A stretch of 64,000 nucleotides of DNA from Prevotella sp. (GCA_017554385.1 JAFZIL010000082.1:1-64000), one strand, 5' to 3'; shown: positions 8,284-17,271, counted from the stretch's first letter. Numbers and translations: made by a program. Notes: generated by a model not told the origin, from the letters alone.

Positions 8284-9326
8284 GCCAAGCATACGATGTC
8301 ACCATAGGAATGCCCGTCTACAGATCGAAGCCTTATCTGCGGGAATCGCTGCTCTCGGCACTGGCCCAGAGCTATGACAGCATTGAGGTGCTTGTTCTCG
8401 ACGATGGCGACGATATAGGGTCGATGGATGTGGTGAGAGAGTTGCAGGAAACACATCCGCGAGGTAGTCATATACGTATTGTAGCCTCGCCTAAGAATGA
8501 AGGTGTCGGTGCTGCACGCAACCACATCATTGACGAGGCCGCCACCCCCTTTCTATACTTCATGGATTCCGACGATACTATCGAGCCTGAAACGATAGCC
8601 CTGCTCATGGAACAGCAGCGGCAATATAGGGCGCAGATGGTGTTTGGTTCGATAGAAACACTTGAGCTGAGAAATGGCGGAATGTCCGTGCCCCACCAGT
8701 ATCCGCACTTGGTGCTTACCCGCTGCGACGAACTGCCTGCATACGCCTACAGCCATTACGGCACGTTTCAGTCGTCGGTATGCAATGTGCTCATTGACGT
8801 GGCTTTCCTCCGACAGACGGGTATGCGATTTACCGATGCCGCCTATTGGGAGGATCTGGTATTTTTAAACGAATTGTTGCCCCACGTTGAGCGTGCGGTG
8901 CTCCTGCCACGTATTACCTATCACTACCAGTTCCGTTTGAATTCGCTGTCACAGTTTCAGGACCGAGAGGTCATCGACAAGTCAGAGGTGCTGAAAAACG
9001 TGGGCTGCATAGAGAGGCTGAAGCAGTTCTGCAAGCAGTTGAGCCACAAACCTTACGCAGGTTTCCTAAGCTACGCGCTGATGATGCACGACCTGTATAT
9101 CGTGGGCCACATTGTGCTGAAGCGTCGTCAGCTTCATCCCGCTTTCAGCTGTAAGGAGATGCAGGCGGTGATGAAACATCCCTTTGGGCTGTCCACCATC
9201 CTCTCCCTACGGAGGTACAGGTGGCGCAACGTGGTGCTGGACAGCTTGTCTTACATGCCTTCATGGTTGTTTCTGTGGGTAGTCTGGCTGTTTGTGAAGT
9301 TGAAAATGAAACAGAAAAAGAAATAA
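8280..9326 (+). CDS. GT2-family glycosyltransferase
   Basis: The protein has 348 residues from the ATG at 8280 that overlaps the upstream stop; a longer frame begins at a poorer start inside the previous gene. The GT-A domain spans about residues 1-210: TIGMPVYRSKPYLRESLLSA, EVLVLDDGDD, NEGVGAARN and the metal-binding FMDSDDTIEPE. The C-terminus has a hydrophobic segment (SWLFLWVVWLFVKLKMKQKKK) that may anchor it to the membrane. It should add one sugar to the same surface glycan as its neighbours. Confidence 0.92.
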   Translation: MSQAYDVTIGMPVYRSKPYLRESLLSALAQSYDSIEVLVLDDGDDIGSMDVVRELQETHPRGSHIRIVASPKNEGVGAARNHIIDEAATPFLYFMDSDDTIEPETIALLMEQQRQYRAQMVFGSIETLELRNGGMSVPHQYPHLVLTRCDELPAYAYSHYGTFQSSVCNVLIDVAFLRQTGMRFTDAAYWEDLVFLNELLPHVERAVLLPRITYHYQFRLNSLSQFQDREVIDKSEVLKNVGCIERLKQFCKQLSHKPYAGFLSYALMMHDLYIVGHIVLKRRQLHPAFSCKEMQAVMKHPFGLSTILSLRRYRWRNVVLDSLSYMPSWLFLWVVWLFVKLKMKQKKK

Positions 9327-9753
9327 CGACGGGGATGTACATGACTGTCATGTTTTAAGTAATCGTATAAATAAGTGGGTATGGTTATAACTAAACACGA
9401 AGAAACGAATAAAGGAAGATTATTTCACGAGAACGAAAAACTTCGTATCTTCGTATCTTCGTGTTCCATTAATGAGTCCACTTTAAAATGTCAATATAGT
9501 CTTCGAACTGTCGCGCTAGCCACTCCCCTCTTGAACCCTGCCCTTACGGGGAGGGTGCCCTTTGGGCGGGGTGGGGCCTGTAATATCCTGATAGCGAATA
9601 AGATACTGACCCCACCCCAACCCCTCCCCTACAAGGGAGGGGAGGGGCTGCGCCTTCGCCCGCGACATGTTGGGACTTTTTAAAGTGGACTCATTAATTA
9701 TTTGTACCAAGTGTTTTTTTATCATCACTAAAGAATAATAAGAAGAGAAGTCT
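9327..9753. other. Gene-free region rich in small repeats
   Basis: No convincing gene lies here. A plus-strand frame from 9375 runs through the repeat element and looks spurious. Bases 9387-9465 hold short CTTCGTATCTTCGTATCTTCGTG repeats flanked by CACGAAG, and 9468-9698 holds a MITE-like element. The ATG of the next GT2 gene is at 9754. Confidence 0.7.
9468..9698. repeat. MITE-like element with 21-bp perfect terminal inverted repeats
   Basis: The ends, 9468-9488 and 9678-9698, are perfect 21-bp inverted repeats (ATTAATGAGTCCACTTTAAAA). Inside, two GC-rich blocks at about 9520-9580 and 9600-9650 are imperfect inverted copies of one unit, CCTCCC-(T)TGTAGGG-GAGGGG-TTGGGGTGGGG, so the whole element can fold into a long hairpin. 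It is 231 bp and encodes nothing obvious, as expected for a non-autonomous mobile element. A second half-copy lies at 53903-53945. No target-site duplication is clear. Confidence 0.75.
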
Positions 9754-10605
9754 ATGGCGTGGTACCGAAAATATCTTTCTATCTATGAACAACCGTTCGA
9801 CCAGATTCCTGAGTCGACGTTGCAACAGATCAGTAGCGGACTGGCAGCCCAACAGAGCGACGAGCCGTTGGTGTCGGTCGTGGTGATTGCCTACAACGAG
9901 GAGCGGCGGTTAGCTGCTTGTCTCTGGTCGCTCAGCGAGCTGAAAGCTAACTACCCCATCGAGATACTGGGCGTGAACAACCATTCGTCCGATTGTACCG
10001 AGCAAGTTTACAAGACATTAGGACTTCCCTATTACAACGAGGACCGTCAGAGTCCTGGCTTTGCTCGCCAGTGCGGACTGGAGCACGCCCGTGGTAAGTA
10101 CCATTTCTTTATTGATGCCGACACGCTCTATCCGCAGGAATACATCAACCTGATGATGACCAAGCTCACACGGCCCGGCACCTCATGTGTAGGAACATTG
10201 TGGAGCTTCTATCCTGATGAGCACCATTCATCCTTCGGACTATTCTGTTTCGAACTTCTACGCGACACGTTCCTCTTCGTCCAGCACTTCAAGCGGCCCG
10301 AACTGTGCATACGCGGCATGACCTTTGCCTTCCGTGCCGACTATGCCCGCCAAGAGAAGATACGCACCGACATACGCCGGGGTGAGGACGGGTCGTTGGC
10401 ACTGGCACTAAAGAAGTACGGCAAGATTACGTTCCTCTACGACCGCCATGCACGTCCTGTCACCGGCTATGGCACGTTAGGGCAACAATCGTTGCTGAAG
10501 AGCTTTTGGCAGCGCGCTAAGGTGCAGCTGCAAGGCATCACCCGCATATTCTATTCTCGCGACCACTACGATGACTCGCCCGACAACCTGATTCATGAGA
10601 CATGA
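9754..10605 (+). CDS. GT2-family glycosyltransferase
   Basis: This 283-residue GT-A enzyme has VSVVVIAYNEERRLAACLWSL at about residues 45-65, NNHSSDCT, GFARQCGLEHARGKY and the metal-binding FIDADTLYPQEYI. The last third contains RRGEDGSLALALKKYG, resembling the acceptor/ED region of GT2 enzymes. It is coupled to the following GT4 gene by an ATGA overlap at 10602. The donor sugar is unknown. The repeat element upstream separates it from the first glycosyltransferase group. Confidence 0.92.
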   Translation: MAWYRKYLSIYEQPFDQIPESTLQQISSGLAAQQSDEPLVSVVVIAYNEERRLAACLWSLSELKANYPIEILGVNNHSSDCTEQVYKTLGLPYYNEDRQSPGFARQCGLEHARGKYHFFIDADTLYPQEYINLMMTKLTRPGTSCVGTLWSFYPDEHHSSFGLFCFELLRDTFLFVQHFKRPELCIRGMTFAFRADYARQEKIRTDIRRGEDGSLALALKKYGKITFLYDRHARPVTGYGTLGQQSLLKSFWQRAKVQLQGITRIFYSRDHYDDSPDNLIHET

Positions 10606-11720
10606 AGATTGTTTATGTTTTCCATTCGCTTGCCCTCTGGGGAGGCATCGAGCGCATCCTAACTGACAAGATGAACTGGCTGGCTGCTCAAGGCCACGAG
10701 GTGACGATTGTTACCACTGATCAGGGGACGCATGACCTGCCATACGAGCTGGATCCTCGGGTTGTCAGGGTCGATCTTGCCATTTTCTTTCATCATCAGT
10801 ATCGCTACAAGGGCGTGCGGCGCCTGTTCGACCTTTGGCAGCGCCATCGCCTTTTCTGCCGCAAACTGAAAGAGCTGTTAAGGCGGATGCAGCCCGACGT
10901 ACTGGTATGTACTACCACCTGTTATGCCGATGTGCTGGTGAGCCTGAAGGGAAGAGTGCCGTTGGTGGTCGAGTCACATACCATGTGCAGGCGTTTCGTG
11001 GACGAGGGACGATTGCGTATTTTGCGGCGCTGGTGGCTCATGCGGAAATTACGTCGTGCCGATGTGCTTGTAGCGCTTACCGAGGGCGATGCTGCCGAGT
11101 GGAGACGTTACATAAGACGGGTCGAAGTGATTCCCAACATGATTCATGCCCCGCTGACGACCGTGCAAGCTCCGCTTATAGCACATCGTGTGGTATTCGT
11201 GGGACGTCTCGAAGCTCAGAAACAGATAGACCATTTAGTAGCAGTGTGGCGTATCGTACAGCAGCACCACCCCGACTGGACGCTCTCCATCTATGGCGAC
11301 GGCAGCCAACGAGAGTGGCTGCTGAAACAGGTTGAGCGTAACAATTTGCATATCAACATATTCTCTCCACAGCCCAATATCTTCGATGCCTATGCCGAGG
11401 CTTCGGTTTTGGTGCTCACCTCGGCATTCGAGCCCTTCGGATTGGTCATGCCTGAAGCCATGTTGTGTGGCCTGCCAGTGGTGGCTTACGACTGTCCCTT
11501 CGGACCTCGCACCATCATCACCGATGGCGTTGACGGCTTCCTTGTTCCTCCGGACGACATCGAAACCTTTGCCCGACGACTCGAAAGCCTTATGACCGAC
11601 GAGCCCCTGCGCCGCCGTATGGGTGCCGCTGCCCGAGAGTCGGCACGCCGCTTTCAGGCTGAGCAAGTCATGCCGCTATGGCTTGAATTGTTTGCCAACC
11701 TGCAAACAGCCTCTATTTAA
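10602..11720 (+). CDS. GT4-family glycosyltransferase
   Basis: This 372-residue GT-B enzyme has the N-terminal glycine loop (FHSLALWGGIERIL), the C-terminal VVFVGRLEAQKQIDHLV and the EX7E motif in FEPFGLVMPEAMLCGLPVV, then DGVDGFLVPPDD. It overlaps the upstream GT2 gene by four bases and ends the surface-glycan gene group. It is similar in layout to the GT4 protein at 7135-8283, and the two may be ancient duplicates. Confidence 0.93.
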   Translation: MKIVYVFHSLALWGGIERILTDKMNWLAAQGHEVTIVTTDQGTHDLPYELDPRVVRVDLAIFFHHQYRYKGVRRLFDLWQRHRLFCRKLKELLRRMQPDVLVCTTTCYADVLVSLKGRVPLVVESHTMCRRFVDEGRLRILRRWWLMRKLRRADVLVALTEGDAAEWRRYIRRVEVIPNMIHAPLTTVQAPLIAHRVVFVGRLEAQKQIDHLVAVWRIVQQHHPDWTLSIYGDGSQREWLLKQVERNNLHINIFSPQPNIFDAYAEASVLVLTSAFEPFGLVMPEAMLCGLPVVAYDCPFGPRTIITDGVDGFLVPPDDIETFARRLESLMTDEPLRRRMGAAARESARRFQAEQVMPLWLELFANLQTASI

Positions 11721-11745
11721 CTGCCAGGAAGCATACTTATAAAGC

Positions 11746-11806
11746 GTCCCACCCATTGGGAAATTGTGTCCCACCCATTGGGACACAATTTCCCAATGGG
11801 TGGGAC
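11746..11806. repeat. 61-bp perfect palindrome
   Basis: A 28-bp stem (11746-11773 with 11779-11806) encloses a 5-base loop. The arms are built from the unit GTCCCACCCATTGGGA, itself partly palindromic and present twice as a direct repeat, then mirrored. There is no T tract, so a simple intrinsic terminator is doubtful, though it could end or protect the glycosyltransferase transcript. Confidence 0.85.
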
Positions 11807-12088
11807 ACGTTGAAACAGTGTTGCCCTGGTTTCTTGACACAGGGCATTGGACATTTAAAAATCTTGGTGTATGATAATTTCGGATAAATGACGGATAATT
11901 TACTTGTAACTTATTGATAATCAGTATTTGGTGTAGGATGAGCGGATAATTGCACTATTTTTCTTTATGGATGCAGGTCGTTGGCGTTTACGATGTACTT
12001 CTTTGGCGGTGTGGTGACTGACGACCGAAAAAAATGCCCCTGCGTGTAAATTCTTGCCTCTTCGCTACTCACTCTACGTTTTTTTTTG

Positions 12089-12096
12089 TACCTTTG
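12089..12096 (+). promoter_or_regulatory. -7 promoter element of the PBP gene
   Basis: TACCTTTG matches TAnnTTTG exactly and lies 29 bases before the ATG at 12126, after a run of T. Confidence 0.65.
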
Positions 12097-12125
12097 CCGT
12101 CGTAATCAAGAAATAACAGATACAG

Positions 12126-14447
12126 ATGCGAAAATTGTTTGTGCGCTTCCTTTGGACTATGCTGTTGCTTGCTGTTATAGCAACGGCAACTGTTTTTTGG
12201 GCTATTGCCGAAGGAAAGATAGGCTACATGCCACCCATTGAAGACTTACAGAACCCCATCAGCCGCTTTGCCACACAGGTCTATTCGGCCGACGGTAAGT
12301 TGCTTGGTACATGGAACATGAACCGCGAAAACCGCGTGATGGTCGACTTCTCACAGCTGTCACCGTCACTTGTTCAAGCTCTTGTGGCTACTGAGGATGC
12401 CCGTTTCTACGAACACTCCGGTATCGACTTCAAGGCTCTGGCTCGTGCTATAGTGAAACGCGGGGTAATGGGGCAGAAGTCGGCTGGCGGTGGATCAACC
12501 ATCACTCAACAGCTGGCCAAGCAGCTGTTCAGCGACGTGGCCCACTCGACCACCGAGCGCATGCTGCAGAAACCCATCGAGTGGGTTATCGCCGTGCAGT
12601 TGGAGCGCAACTACACGAAGGATGAGATCATCTCCATGTACCTTAACTATTTTGATTTCCTGCACAATGCAGTTGGTATCAAGACCGCCTCAAACACATA
12701 TTTCTCGAAAGAACCCTCGCAGCTTTCTATTACCGAGTCGGCCACGCTTGTTGGATTGTGCAAGAATCCCAGCTACTTCAATCCCGTGCGCCATCCTGAC
12801 CGTTCGCTGCAACGTCGCAACGTCGTACTCGGCCAGATGCTGAAAGAAGGTTTCCTTACACAGGAGCAATTTGATAGCTGTACACAGCAGCCGCTGGCGC
12901 TCAACTTCCACGTAAGCGACCATAAAGAAGGCATTGCCACCTACTTCCGTGACTTCTTGCGCCGCTACATGATGGCCACCAAGCCTGTGCGCAGCGACTA
13001 TCCTGCCTGGGCCGAGGTGAAGTACACCATGGACTGCATAGCCTGGGATGAAGACCCCCTCTATGGTTGGTGCAATAAGAACACAAAGCGCGACGGTCAG
13101 CGCTACAACGTCTATACCGACGGTTTGAAGGTCTACACTACCATCGACTCTCGCATGCAGCAATATGCTGAGGAGGCCTGCCGTGAGCATGTGGTGAAGT
13201 TCCTCCAGCCAGCTTTCGAGAAGGCCATCGGACAGAAGAAGAATGCGCCTTATAGCAGTAACCTCTCGGCAGCTGAGGTACAGAAGATACTGCAACGCTC
13301 CATGCGGCAGTGTGAGCGCTATGTCACGATGAAGGCTGCGGGCTTTAGCGAGGAGGAAATCAACAAGTCGTTCAACACAGCAGTGAAGATGAGCGTCTTT
13401 ACCTACCACGGAACCGTAGACACGCTGATGACGCCTCTCGACAGCATACGCTACTATAAGAAGTTCCTGCGTACAGGATTTCTGAGCATGGAACCGCAGA
13501 CAGGATCTGTCAGAGCCTACGTGGGAGGCATGGACTTCGAGCACTTTGCCTACGATATGGCTACCGAGGGACGACGCCAGGTGGGCTCGACCATCAAGCC
13601 TTTCCTATACTCGCTGGCTATGGAGAACGGTTACTCTCCCTGTGACGTGGCTCCCAATGAGCAGCGTACTTACATGGTGGCAGGCAATCCCTGGACACCA
13701 CGCAACGGCAGCCGCTCCCGTTATGGCGAGATGGTTACCCTGAAATGGGGACTGCAGCAGTCGAACAACTGGATCTCGGCCTACCTCATCAATAACCTTG
13801 GTCCAGACAACTTTGCCAAACTGCTCACCCAGTACGGCATTCGCAATCCCGAGATCCACCCGTCAATGGCCCTCTGCCTCGGTCCCTGCGACATTACGGT
13901 AGCCGAGATGGTGTCGGGCTATACTACCTTTGTCAACCATGGCATCCGCTCGGCTCCCCTGTTCGTCACGCGCATTGTCGATAACGAGGGCAATGAGGTG
14001 GCACGCTTCACGCCTCGCATGAACGAGGTAATCAGCAGCGAGGCTGCCGACAAGATGATCTACATGCTACAGGCAGTAGTCGACGGTGGTACGGCAGGAC
14101 GACTGCGCTTCCGCTATAACCTCACCGCCCAGTTGGGTGGCAAGACCGGAACTACAAATAACAATAGCGATGCATGGTTCATGGGACTGGCACCTAAACT
14201 GGTCAGCGGATGCTGGGTAGGCGGCGACGACCGCGATATCCACTTTGACAATATGGCTATGGGACAAGGAGCAACGATGGCATTGCCCATCTTTGCCTAT
14301 TATATGAAAAAGGTGTATGCCAACAAAGAACTGGGTATCACGCAGGACGATAAGTTCGACCTACCTGCTGACTTCAACCCATGCGCTCTCGTCGACAATG
14401 AGGACGAGGAAGATGAGTCCGACGATATGCAGGAGGTCGTGGAATAA
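12126..14447 (+). CDS. Class A penicillin-binding protein (PBP1A type)
   Basis: This 773-residue bifunctional enzyme polymerises glycan strands and cross-links peptides in the periplasm. One membrane helix sits at about residues 8-28. The GT51 domain (about 60-230) has TEDARFYEHSGIDFKAL with the catalytic Glu and GGGSTITQQLAKQLF. The transpeptidase domain (about 430-740) has the SxxK serine in GSTIKPFLYSLA, SxN in QSNNWISAYL and KTG in GGKTGTTNNNSDAWF. An acidic tail (EDEEDESDD) ends the protein. Length and motif order fit PBP1A. Confidence 0.96.
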   Translation: MRKLFVRFLWTMLLLAVIATATVFWAIAEGKIGYMPPIEDLQNPISRFATQVYSADGKLLGTWNMNRENRVMVDFSQLSPSLVQALVATEDARFYEHSGIDFKALARAIVKRGVMGQKSAGGGSTITQQLAKQLFSDVAHSTTERMLQKPIEWVIAVQLERNYTKDEIISMYLNYFDFLHNAVGIKTASNTYFSKEPSQLSITESATLVGLCKNPSYFNPVRHPDRSLQRRNVVLGQMLKEGFLTQEQFDSCTQQPLALNFHVSDHKEGIATYFRDFLRRYMMATKPVRSDYPAWAEVKYTMDCIAWDEDPLYGWCNKNTKRDGQRYNVYTDGLKVYTTIDSRMQQYAEEACREHVVKFLQPAFEKAIGQKKNAPYSSNLSAAEVQKILQRSMRQCERYVTMKAAGFSEEEINKSFNTAVKMSVFTYHGTVDTLMTPLDSIRYYKKFLRTGFLSMEPQTGSVRAYVGGMDFEHFAYDMATEGRRQVGSTIKPFLYSLAMENGYSPCDVAPNEQRTYMVAGNPWTPRNGSRSRYGEMVTLKWGLQQSNNWISAYLINNLGPDNFAKLLTQYGIRNPEIHPSMALCLGPCDITVAEMVSGYTTFVNHGIRSAPLFVTRIVDNEGNEVARFTPRMNEVISSEAADKMIYMLQAVVDGGTAGRLRFRYNLTAQLGGKTGTTNNNSDAWFMGLAPKLVSGCWVGGDDRDIHFDNMAMGQGATMALPIFAYYMKKVYANKELGITQDDKFDLPADFNPCALVDNEDEEDESDDMQEVVE

Positions 14448-14474
14448 ACGATGTGATTGGAATAATCAGGAAAT

Positions 14475-14508
14475 GGGGAGCGTATGAAAAGTGCGCTCCC
14501 TATTTTTT
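14475..14508 (+). terminator. Intrinsic terminator of the PBP gene
   Basis: The stem 14476-14482 with 14494-14500 (GGGAGCG/CGCTCCC) is followed by TATTTTTTT. The T tract doubles as the lysine codons at the 3' end of the convergent DUF1573 gene. Confidence 0.75.
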
Positions 14509-14895
14509 TGCTGCTTCTAACATTTCGCCCTCAATGTAGAGACGCGTCATCTCAACTTTGGCGTTAGTACGAACCGTGATCGACTTCTTGAAGTGCCCCG
14601 GAAACTTACCCTGTCCGTTATAGGTTACCTTGATTTCGCCCTTCTCGCCTGGTTGAATGGGCTGTTTGGTAAATTCTGGCACCGTGCAACCGCAACTGGG
14701 CATCGCCTGGTTGATAATGAGCGGGGCATCGCCCACGTTGGTAAACGAGAAAACACAAGTTACAACCGGGTCACTCTCAGAGAACTTTCCGAAGTCGTGC
14801 ATCAATTTGTCAAACTTGATATCGGCCTGCTTCTGTGCAAAAGCCACTGAAATACCACCCATAAGCAGCATTACCATAAAAATCAGTTTCTTCAT
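14500..14895 (-). CDS. DUF1573 exported protein
   Basis: This 131-residue protein starts with a signal peptide (MKKLIFMVMLLMGGISVAFA) and continues as one Ig-like beta domain. The diagnostic DUF1573 pattern is visible: HDFGKFSES, FSFTNVGDAPLIINQAMPSCGCTVPEFTKQPIQPGEKGEIKV. The PSCGCT cysteine pair is the family signature. The family is abundant in Bacteroidota and exported; its function is unknown. It is a single-gene unit with a -7 element at 14928-14935. Confidence 0.93.
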   Translation of the reverse strand: MKKLIFMVMLLMGGISVAFAQKQADIKFDKLMHDFGKFSESDPVVTCVFSFTNVGDAPLIINQAMPSCGCTVPEFTKQPIQPGEKGEIKVTYNGQGKFPGHFKKSITVRTNAKVEMTRLYIEGEMLEAAKK

Positions 14896-14927
14896 AAGTG
14901 TGCTTCTTTTAAATATTTATTTGGGGA

Positions 14928-14935
14928 CAAAAGTA
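14928..14935 (-). promoter_or_regulatory. -7 promoter element of the DUF1573 gene
   Basis: The minus strand reads TACTTTTG, matching TAnnTTTG, 32 bases upstream of the ATG. Confidence 0.6.
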
Positions 14936-15024
14936 GTAAATAAACACCAATAATCCGATAAAAGCTCTGTTTATTTAATAATTTTTTATGTTTCAGGGCC
15001 TGTTGTACTTTTTATTTCATTTCC

Positions 15025-15055
15025 TTTGCCATTTAAAGAATAATTCGTAATTTTG
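15025..15055 (+). promoter_or_regulatory. Complete Bacteroidota promoter before the 32-residue ORF
   Basis: TTTG (15025-15028), a 19-base spacer and TAATTTTG (15048-15055) form a full match to the -33/-7 consensus. Transcription would start near 15062 and cover the small ORF, the DUF3822 gene and rsmD. Confidence 0.7.
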
Positions 15056-15109
15056 CACCGCAATAAATGGGTACGTTGAACAAACACATTGGGTAAACTG
15101 AAGATAATC

Positions 15110-15208
15110 ATGGGAAAGGCCGAACGGAATATCAACCTTTTGCTGACAGTGCTCGCAGGGGCGTTGCTGGCTATCTGTGCAATGAGCATCTTGAACGTTA
15201 AGCATTAA
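15110..15208 (+). CDS. Candidate 32-residue single-helix membrane protein
   Basis: A short frame from ATG 15110 to TAA 15206-15208 encodes a basic N-terminus (MGKAERNIN) followed by one clear membrane helix (LLLTVLAGALLAICAMSIL) and a short NVKH tail. It lies between a good promoter and the DUF3822 gene, with 12 bases to the next ATG, so it would be the first gene of that operon. The composition is typical of real small membrane proteins, but coding status rests on one sequence; conservation was not tested. Confidence 0.55.
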   Translation: MGKAERNINLLLTVLAGALLAICAMSILNVKH

Positions 15209-15220
15209 TTTGGAGACCGT

Positions 15221-16021
15221 ATGGACGTAGAGAATATATTGCAAAGCTGGATAACGATACGAGTGGGGCATGACACACTCTCGTTTGCTTTGCCCACCGT
15301 CGGGGGCACCGTCGTCTTCGAGCCTTATGTTGTGAAAAGTGGCATAAGCATGGCTGCTAACCTGCGCGAGGCTTTCAAGACCAGCCAGCTACTCACCATG
15401 GACGTGCCACGGGCCCGTGTTATGGTCGACAGCCCCGTGCTTATGATGCCTGTCGAGAAGTTCGATGAGGAACAGATGACCGATCTCTACCACTATACTT
15501 TCCCAGCCAGTGCACAAGAGACGGTGGCCTACAATGTACTGCCCGATCTAAATGCTGTGGCTCTTTTTTCCGTGAACAAAGATCTGCGTCTTGTTATTGA
15601 CGACCATTTCCGTGCTACAAAGTTTATTGCAGCCATCTCGCCTGTATGGCGCCACTTGCACCAGCGTAGCTATATAGGCTCGCGCAACAAGCTCTATGGT
15701 TACTTTCATGACCGTCAACTCGAGGTGTTCAGCTTCCAGCAGAACCGATTCAAGTTTTGCAACACCTTTAGTGTGAAGCACGTCCACGATGCCCTTTACT
15801 TCCTGCTCTATGTATGGAAGCAACTGCAATTGCAGCCTCGCTTTGACGAAATACATATCGTGGGCGACATTCCAGAGCAGGAATGGCTCCTCGATGAGCT
15901 GCACCGCTATGTCAACAAGGTTTATGCCATCAACCCGGCAGCCGACTTCAACCATGCACCTGTCACCGCAGTCAAGGGCATGCCCTACGACATGCAGACC
16001 CTATTTGTCAAAGGCCGATGA
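15221..16021 (+). CDS. DUF3822 family protein
   Basis: This 266-residue soluble protein has an N-terminal half with the pattern ITIRVGHDTLSFALP and VVFEPYVVKSGISMAANLREAF, and a C-terminal half with KLYGYFHDRQLEVFSFQQNRF and DEIHIVGDIPEQEWLLDEL. It matches the Bacteroidota DUF3822 family, whose function is unknown. Its stop overlaps the rsmD start (ATGA), so the two are coupled; a link to ribosome assembly is possible but only inferred from that. Confidence 0.85.
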   Translation: MDVENILQSWITIRVGHDTLSFALPTVGGTVVFEPYVVKSGISMAANLREAFKTSQLLTMDVPRARVMVDSPVLMMPVEKFDEEQMTDLYHYTFPASAQETVAYNVLPDLNAVALFSVNKDLRLVIDDHFRATKFIAAISPVWRHLHQRSYIGSRNKLYGYFHDRQLEVFSFQQNRFKFCNTFSVKHVHDALYFLLYVWKQLQLQPRFDEIHIVGDIPEQEWLLDELHRYVNKVYAINPAADFNHAPVTAVKGMPYDMQTLFVKGR

Positions 16022-16548
16022 GAATCATTACAGGACAATACAAGGGACGGCGTTTTGATGTGCCGCGTACGTTTAAGGCACGCCCCACTACAGATTTTGC
16101 CAAAGAGAATATCTTCAATGTGCTCACAGCGCTTGTCGACTTTGATGGAGCTACTGCGCTTGACCTTTTTTCGGGTACAGGCAGTATCTCGCTCGAACTC
16201 GTCTCACGAGGTGCGGCACAGGTAATCAGCGTCGAGCTCGACCGCGATCACCACCGCTTCATCTCCGACTGTATGAAAAAGTTAGGTACGCAAGCCTGTA
16301 TCCCCCTTCGAGGCGATGTGTTCCGCTTCCTCAAGTCGTGTCGGCAACAGTTCGATCTCATCTTTGCGGATCCGCCATACGCATTGCAGGAACTGACAAC
16401 CATTCCCGATATTGTCTTTTCCCAGAACTTGTTGAAGGACGGTGCACCTTTAGTGCTGGAACATGGAAGCAATCACGACTTTTCATCTCATCCCCACTTC
16501 TTTGACCATCGCCAGTATGGCAGTGTCAACTTCAGCATCTTTCGCTAA
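16018..16548 (+). CDS. rsmD: 16S rRNA (guanine-N2) methyltransferase RsmD
   Basis: This 176-residue methyltransferase modifies G966 of 16S rRNA (E. coli numbering). It shows the RsmD N-terminus (MRIITGQYKGRRFDVP, RPTTDFAKENIFN), SAM motif I (TALDLFSGTGSISLELVSRGA) and the catalytic FADPPY. The length is normal. It is the last gene of the promoter-15062 operon and is followed by a hairpin. Confidence 0.95.
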   Translation: MRIITGQYKGRRFDVPRTFKARPTTDFAKENIFNVLTALVDFDGATALDLFSGTGSISLELVSRGAAQVISVELDRDHHRFISDCMKKLGTQACIPLRGDVFRFLKSCRQQFDLIFADPPYALQELTTIPDIVFSQNLLKDGAPLVLEHGSNHDFSSHPHFFDHRQYGSVNFSIFR

Positions 16549-16571
16549 ATTGGTACCATATTTGAAGAAAA

Positions 16572-16618
16572 GATGATTCCGTCTGGTCGGCCTCGTTGCC
16601 CGAACAGACGGAATCATC
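16572..16618. terminator. Hairpin between convergent rsmD and rnfA
   Basis: A perfect 14-bp stem (16572-16585 with 16605-16618) closes a 19-base loop in the gap between the rsmD stop and the rnfA stop. It probably terminates both strands; there is no long T tract. Confidence 0.65.
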
Positions 16619-16637
16619 ATATTGGAAGAGGGGAAAA

Positions 16638-17240
16638 TCAATCCAGTCCGAATAGGGTACGCAGCCCACCGTCGACACCCGAGAATCCCATGAAGGCCAG
16701 ACTGAGCAATCCGGCTGAGACGAGCACGATGGCCATGCCCTGCATGCCCTTGGGCACCTTCGACAGCTCCAACTGCTCGCGCATGCCGGCAAAGACGGTC
16801 ATAGCCAGACCGAAGCCGATAGCGGTTGAGAAGGCGTAGACAACGCTCTGCAGCAGGTTGAAGTCCTTCTGAATGACGAGGATAGCTACACCGAGCACGG
16901 CGCAGTTGGTCGTGATGAGCGGCAGGAAGATGCCTAATGCCTGATAGAGCGAGGGCGACACCTTCTTGAGGATAATCTCGACCATCTGCACCAATGAGGC
17001 GATGACGAGGATGAAGGCTATCGTCTGCAGGTAGCCCAGCCCGTTGGGGTCGAGCACGAACTTTTGCACCAGATAGGTGACGATAGTGGCCAAGGTCATG
17101 ACAAACGCCACAGCTGCCGACATACCAAGCGAGGTGTCTATTTTCTTCGACACGCCGAGGAACGGGCAGATGCCGAGGAACTGCGCCAACACGATGTTGT
17201 TGACGAAGATGGCGCTAATGAAAATCAGTATATATTCCAT
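16638..17240 (-). CDS. rnfA: Rnf complex subunit RnfA (RsxA)
   Basis: This 200-residue membrane protein has six helices and belongs to the RnfA/RnfE/NqrD/NqrE family. Together with RnfE it forms the membrane core and cation path of the ferredoxin:NAD+ oxidoreductase. Recognisable motifs are [27 protein letters not shown] and [13 protein letters not shown], where the conserved cysteines bind an iron-sulfur cluster at the subunit interface. It is the last gene of the operon, 31 bases after rnfE. Confidence 0.95.
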   Translation of the reverse strand: MEYILIFISAIFVNNIVLAQFLGICPFLGVSKKIDTSLGMSAAVAFVMTLATIVTYLVQKFVLDPNGLGYLQTIAFILVIASLVQMVEIILKKVSPSLYQALGIFLPLITTNCAVLGVAILVIQKDFNLLQSVVYAFSTAIGFGLAMTVFAGMREQLELSKVPKGMQGMAIVLVSAGLLSLAFMGFSGVDGGLRTLFGLD

Positions 17241-17271
17241 GTCGTTGTTTCGTTATTTCATTATATCGATA

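Larger units (their letters stand above)
11721..12125. other. Gene-free region before the PBP gene
   Basis: No gene is seen in these 405 bases. The region holds a large perfect palindrome (11746-11806), several CGGATAA repeats around 11880-11950, and the promoter of the downstream PBP gene near 12089. Confidence 0.7.

Noticed and set aside
9375..9683. Plus-strand frame across the MITE-like element
   Set aside because: It is made of repeat sequence with Pro/Gly/Leu-rich nonsense and no promoter or family match.
11746..11806. Intrinsic terminator for the last glycosyltransferase
   Set aside because: The stem is strong but lacks a T tract and has internal repeats, so it is reported as a palindrome rather than a terminator.
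12690..13544. Minus-strand frame inside the PBP gene
   Set aside because: Antisense shadow of a gene with clear GT51 and transpeptidase motifs.
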